Shown piece after piece: positions 61,001 to 64,000 of a stretch of DNA of 64,000 bases. This DNA is from Lactobacillus sp. ESL0701 (GTDB lineage Bacteria > Bacillota > Bacilli > Lactobacillales > Lactobacillaceae), in contig NZ_JAQTIC010000002.1 in NCBI RefSeq assembly GCF_029433445.1, positions 245,717 to 309,716 of the forward strand, read 5' to 3'. Position 1 is the stretch's first letter; each line of letters begins with the position of its first letter. The position numbers and the translations under genes were made by a program. The notes below the pieces were generated by a model, which was given only the letters and a program-made list of their open reading frames with translations, did no database searches and had not been told where the DNA came from.

Positions 61001-64000
61001 TTGACTGGCACTAATTGAAGTACTCTTGCTTGCTGAAGCAATACTATTGCTTAATGAAATACTATTGCTTTGAGTTTGACTATCAACCAATGATTGACTG
61101 TCTCTTTGGCTAATCGATGTACTCTTACTTGCCGAGTATGAACTGTTATTTACAGAATCACTGTAACTTTCACTAGCACTATCAGCCTTAGACTTACTTT
61201 GGCTTGCACTAACTGAACGACTATTGCTTGCTAAGTAATCACTGTTACTAATTGATGTACTGAAGCTTTCACTTTGACTGACAGCTTTTGAGTTGCTTAC
61301 ACTATTACTCAAACTTGCTGATGTAAGTGAATCTTGCATACTCTTTGAAACACTATTACTTTCGCTTAATGCCGTTGAGTTACTATCACTAATTGAGGTG
61401 CTGTAACTTTGGCTCGCACTAACCGCTCTTGAAGTGCTCTGACTCAATAACTTACTATTACTCTCACTAGCTGAAGCATTAGCATTACCCGAAGCGTTCA
61501 TTGCTGAAGCAAATGAATCTTGTAAGCTCTTAGAGATACTGTTGCTATCGCTAATTGCAGTTGAGTTACTATTACTCAATGATTTACTGTAACTTTGGCT
61601 CCTACTATCAACTAATGAATTACTGTCACTAATTGAGGTGCTGAAGCTTTCACTTTGACTGTCTGCCAATGATTTGCTGTCCTTTTGACTCTTTGAAGTA
61701 CTTTGACTAGCTGAAGTATTACTATCATTAACTGATGTGCTGTAACTCTGACTGGCAGAAATATTACTATTATTCAATGAAATACTATTGCTTTGAGTCT
61801 GACTATCAACCAATGATTGACTGTCTCTTTGACTAATCGATGTACTCTTACTTGCCGAGTATGAACTGTTATTTACAGAATCACTGTAACTTTGACTTGC
61901 ACTGTCGGCCTTAGATTTACTTTGGTTTGCACTAACTGAACGACTATTGCTTGCTAAGTAATCACTGTTACTAATTGAAGTGCTGAAGCTTTCACTTTGA
62001 CTGACTACCTTCGAGTTACTATCACTAATTGAGGTACTGTAACTTTGACTTGCACTAGCAACCTTAGAATTACTGTCACTCAATGAATGACTAGCACTCA
62101 TGCTTTCAGAAGCATTCGAGTTACCTGAAGCATTGATTGCCGAAGTGAATGAATCTTGTAAGCTCTTAGAAATACTGTTGCTTTCACTTATTGCAGTTGA
62201 GTTACTGTCACTTAATGATTTACTGTAACTTTGGCTTCTACTATCAACTAATGATTGACTGTCTCTTTGGCTAATCGATGTACTCTTACTTGCCGAGTAT
62301 GAACTGTTATTTACAGAATCACTGTAACTTTGACTCGCGCTATCAGCCTTAGATTTACTCTGAATGGCACTAACTGAACGACTGGTACTTGCAAGCTGAT
62401 CACTATTACTTACTGAAGTGCTAAAGCTTTCACTTTGACTAACTACCTTCGAGTTACTATCACTAATTGAGGTGCTGTAACTTTGACTTGCACTAGCAAC
62501 CTTAGAATTACTGTCACTCAATGAACGACTAGCACTCATGCTTTCAGAAGCATTCGAGTTACCTGAAGCATTGATTGCCGAAGTGAATGAATCTTGTAAG
62601 CTCTTAGAGATACTGTTGCTATCGCTAATTGCAGTTGAGTTACTATTACTCAATGACTTACTGTAACTTTGGCTTCTACTATCAACTAATGAATTGCTGT
62701 CACTAATTGATGTACTATAACTTTCACTTCTACTGTCAGCTGCTGACTTGCTATCTTTTTGACTCTTTGAAGTACTTTGACTCTTGCTGTTTGCTACAGA
62801 ATCACTATCACTAATTGAAGTGCTGTAACTTTGGCTAGAGCTATCAGCTATCGACTTACTGTCTTTTTGACTCTTTGAAGTGCTTTGACTAGCAACACTG
62901 TTACTGTCGCTAATTGAAGTACTGAAACTTTGACTGGCGCTGCTAATCTTCGAGTTACTGTCGCTCAATGAACGACTATTGCTCATACTTTCAGAGGCAT
63001 TCGAGTTACCCGAAGCGTTAATTGCTGAGGCAAATGAATCCTGCAAACTCTTGGAAACACTGTTGCTTTGACTAACAGCTGCTGAATTGCTCTGACTCAG
63101 TGAATTACTGTAACTTTCACTTTGACTATCAGCCAATGACTTACTATCTCTTTGACTGATTGAAGTACTCTTACTTGCTAAATAATTACTGTCACTAATT
63201 GAAGTGCTGAAGCTCTCACTTTGACTATCAATAATAAACTTACTATCTCTTTGGCTCAGTGAAGTACTTCTACTTGCTGAATATGAACTGTTATTCACAG
63301 AATCACTGTAACTTTCACTAGCACTATCAGCCTTAGATTTACTTTGGCTTGCACTAACTGAACGACTGGTACTTGCAAGCTGATCACTATTACTTATTGA
63401 AGCACTATAACTTTCACTTTGACTATCAGCTATCGACTTACTGTCCTTTTGACTCTTGGAAGTACTTTGACTAGCTGTACTGTTACTGTCACTGATTGAA
63501 GTACTGAAGCTCTGACTGGCGCTGCTAATCTTCGAGTTACTGTCGCTCAATGAACGACTATTGCTCATACTTTCAGAAGCATTCGAGTTCCCCGAAGCGT
63601 TAATTGCTGAGGCAAATGAATCCTGCAAACTCTTGGAAATACTGTTACTTTGACTAACAGCTGCTGAGTTGCTCTGACTCAATGAATTACTGTAACTTTC
63701 ACTTGCACTATCAGCTGCCGACTTACTGTCCTTTTGGCTCTTGGAAGTGCTTTGACTAGCTGTACTGTTACTGTCACTGATTGAAGTACTGAAGCTTTGA
63801 CTAGCGCTGCTAATCTTCGAGTTACTGTCGCTTAATGAACGACTATTGCTTTGACTTTCAGAAGCATTCGAGTTACCCGAAGCGTTAATTGCCGAGGTAA
63901 ATGAATCCTGCAAACTCTTGGAGATACTGTTGCTTTGACTAACAGCTGCTGAGTTGCTCTGACTCAGTGAATTACTGTAACTTTCACTTTGACTATCAGC
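58040..64000 (-). CDS. Serine-rich repeat surface protein with C-terminal SLAP modules (N-terminus outside window)
   Basis: At least 1985 residues visible; the frame stays open to the right edge, so start, signal peptide and any ligand-binding domain lie outside. About 1780 residues are serine-rich repeats alternating Ser with Asn, Asp, Lys, Thr, Ala or Gln (SASQSYSTSISDSNS, SESYSNSLSQSNSAA), interrupted by a recurring non-serine block DSFASAINASGN. Such regions are usually heavily O-glycosylated. The last ~180 residues are three SLAP modules (RHNAYVYDKNGNR, RHNAYEYNSKGKR, KHNAYVYDEKGHR) for noncovalent attachment to the S-layer or wall. There is no LPXTG and no SecA2/Y2 or glycosyltransferase gene in the window. 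It is probably a fibrous adhesin. Confidence 0.9.
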   Translation of the reverse strand, partial: ADSQSESYSNSLSQSNSAAVSQSNSISKSLQDSFTSAINASGNSNASESQSNSRSLSDSNSKISSASQSFSTSISDSNSTASQSTSKSQKDSKSAADSASESYSNSLSQSNSAAVSQSNSISKSLQDSFASAINASGNSNASESMSNSRSLSDSNSKISSASQSFSTSISDSNSTASQSTSKSQKDSKSIADSQSESYSASISNSDQLASTSRSVSASQSKSKADSASESYSDSVNNSSYSASRSTSLSQRDSKFIIDSQSESFSTSISDSNYLASKSTSISQRDSKSLADSQSESYSNSLSQSNSAAVSQSNSVSKSLQDSFASAINASGNSNASESMSNSRSLSDSNSKISSASQSFSTSISDSNSVASQSTSKSQKDSKSIADSSSQSYSTSISDSDSVANSKSQSTSKSQKDSKSAADSRSESYSTSISDSNSLVDSRSQSYSKSLSNSNSTAISDSNSISKSLQDSFTSAINASGNSNASESMSASRSLSDSNSKVASASQSYSTSISDSNSKVVSQSESFSTSVSNSDQLASTSRSVSAIQSKSKADSASQSYSDSVNNSSYSASKSTSISQRDSQSLVDSRSQSYSKSLSDSNSTAISESNSISKSLQDSFTSAINASGNSNASESMSASHSLSDSNSKVASASQSYSTSISDSNSKVVSQSESFSTSISNSDYLASNSRSVSANQSKSKADSASQSYSDSVNNSSYSASKSTSISQRDSQSLVDSQTQSNSISLNNSNISASQSYSTSVNDSNTSASQSTSKSQKDSKSLADSQSESFSTSISDSNSLVDSRSQSYSKSLSNSNSTAISDSNSISKSLQDSFASAMNASGNANASASESNSKLLSQSTSRAVSASQSYSTSISDSNSTALSESNSVSKSMQDSLTSASLSNSVSNSKAVSQSESFSTSISNSDYLASNSRSVSASQSKSKADSASESYSDSVNNSSYSASKSTSISQRDSQSLVDSQTQSNSISLSNSIASASKSTSISASQNQSAVNSTSESYSASISDSNSLADSRSQSYSKSLSNSNSTAISDSNSISKSLQDSFASAINASGNANTSASESYSNSLSLSESKAVVASLSASKSLSESNSVVVSQSESFSTSISNSNYLASVSRSTSDSQSKSLADSISASYSTSVSASDYLASTSRSTSASNSKSFADSRSESYSISVNNSSYSASLSISASQRDSQSLVNSNSESYSNSINNSNSSASQSTSTSQSDSKSTATSLSDSYSKSLSDSTSLAVAASLSASKSLSESNSVAVSQSESYSTSISNSDYQASMSRSTSASQSKSLADSTSESYSISVNNSSYSASLSTSTSQRDSQALANSTSESYSNSLSASNSAVVSASLSASQSESESTSTILSQIASFSTSISTSNYVASQSRSTSASQSKSLADSTSESYSISVNNSSYSASLSISASQRDSLSLANSTSESYSNSINDSNSSASQSRSTSQSDSKSLADSESISYSTSISNSNSSTVSENYSNSKSLSDSNSIAISQSESFSTSISESNQSASMSTSDSQSNSKSDADSNSHSYSTSISDSNSVGASESNSFSTSISTSDYLASMSRSTSESQSKSLADSTSESYSESVNNSSYSASLSLSTSERDSKFTADRASESYSTSLSLSNSIVVSQSESFSVSISTSDYLASMSRSTSDSQSKSIADSTSESYSTSISDSNSSASASMSRSNSIVSSASESLSTSISDSNSSASASTSMSNSTSTSISDSTSVSDSTSTSVSMSDSISTSTVVSQSMSTSISNSNSVANDWNNNYVPSSTTPTSNSASTSTSLAADNAVIKELRHNAYVYDKNGNRVSDLVMSIGTMVKTYGDKQLINGRYYYYIGDDHYVVAKNFDGFEKNLRHNAYEYNSKGKRVGKVVLKKGKKVKAFETIHAKGRKFYSILHGKYVAAGNFKGKELHLKHNAYVYDEKGHRVSNKALPKGKKMKIYGTKVINGKKYYHCRYRQYILVGNFKK
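58680..64000 (-). repeat. Serine-rich repeat region
   Basis: Short degenerate repeats nested in longer ones. A 285-bp (95-codon) period is exact between 63616 and 63901, and the same block (ATGAATCCTGC on the plus strand) recurs at 63034 with a 582-bp gap. Long near-identical stretches make the region prone to recombination and assembly collapse. Confidence 0.85.

Noticed and set aside
58680..64000. CRISPR-like regularly spaced repeats
   Set aside because: The periodicity is coding: one long open frame of serine-rich repeats with degenerate units and no unique spacers.

Overview
The window looks like the chromosome of a low-GC Lactobacillus of the S-layer-forming delbrueckii/acidophilus type (L. 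helveticus, L. kefiranofaciens, L. crispatus or bee-gut relatives). The evidence is: repeated SLAP wall-binding modules in secreted proteins, a YSIRK-type signal peptide, a phage holin of the Lactobacillus LLH type, a complete comG operon, acetate kinase, a tmRNA with the tag ANKENSYALAA, and strong AGGAGG ribosome binding sites. I cannot fix the species from sequence alone.

Layout. 1-6600: lipoteichoic acid synthase (5' end outside the window), an SPFH membrane protein, then on the minus strand manA, a small SdpI-like membrane protein and an overlapping response regulator/histidine kinase pair. 6600-8400: three small secreted or membrane genes, one frameshifted, next to the decayed start of an integrase gene. 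8388-19987: a defective prophage inserted in the 3' end of ssrA (tmRNA), bounded by an identical 18-bp direct repeat. It keeps an intact tyrosine integrase, an ImmA-like protease, an endolysin/holin block and cargo genes, but most of its body is gone. The large terminase is fused in frame to a tail-fibre fragment, the small terminase has an internal deletion, and the whole early region between an ArpU-like gene and a repressor stump is missing. Cargo includes an unrecognised two-gene module (8637-10289), a YefM/RelE-type toxin-antitoxin cassette (13018-13595) and two unrecognised genes beside the integrase (17076-18620).

20401-27134 (minus strand): ackA, a YtxK-like methyltransferase, comGG-GA (DNA-uptake pseudopilus) and yebC. 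27362-36420 (plus strand): an amino acid permease, a HAD phosphatase, an ABC ATPase with an FtsX-type permease, a second ABC transporter with two permeases, and a GNAT acetyltransferase. 36465-38821: copper export operon with two CopY-type operators. 39115-41029: a lone RelB-like gene, a yjdF riboswitch and yjdF gene, a HIT protein and an NAD(P)-binding protein.

41159-49486: a VanZ-like protein and a 2547-residue adhesin with Rib-like repeats and four SLAP modules. 49839-57872 (minus strand): a two-part threonine/serine exporter, an M20 peptidase, an MFS pump with its MarR regulator, an amidohydrolase, and an OppA-type lipoprotein. The oppA gene is preceded by a 31-codon leader ORF and mutually exclusive terminator/antiterminator structures. 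58040-64000: the C-terminal part of a very long serine-rich repeat protein that also ends in SLAP modules rather than LPXTG.

The least ordinary items are the oppA leader, the nested insertions at ssrA, the two-gene prophage cargo module, the yjdF leader whose Shine-Dalgarno lies in an 11-bp hairpin, and the serine-rich SLAP-anchored giant.
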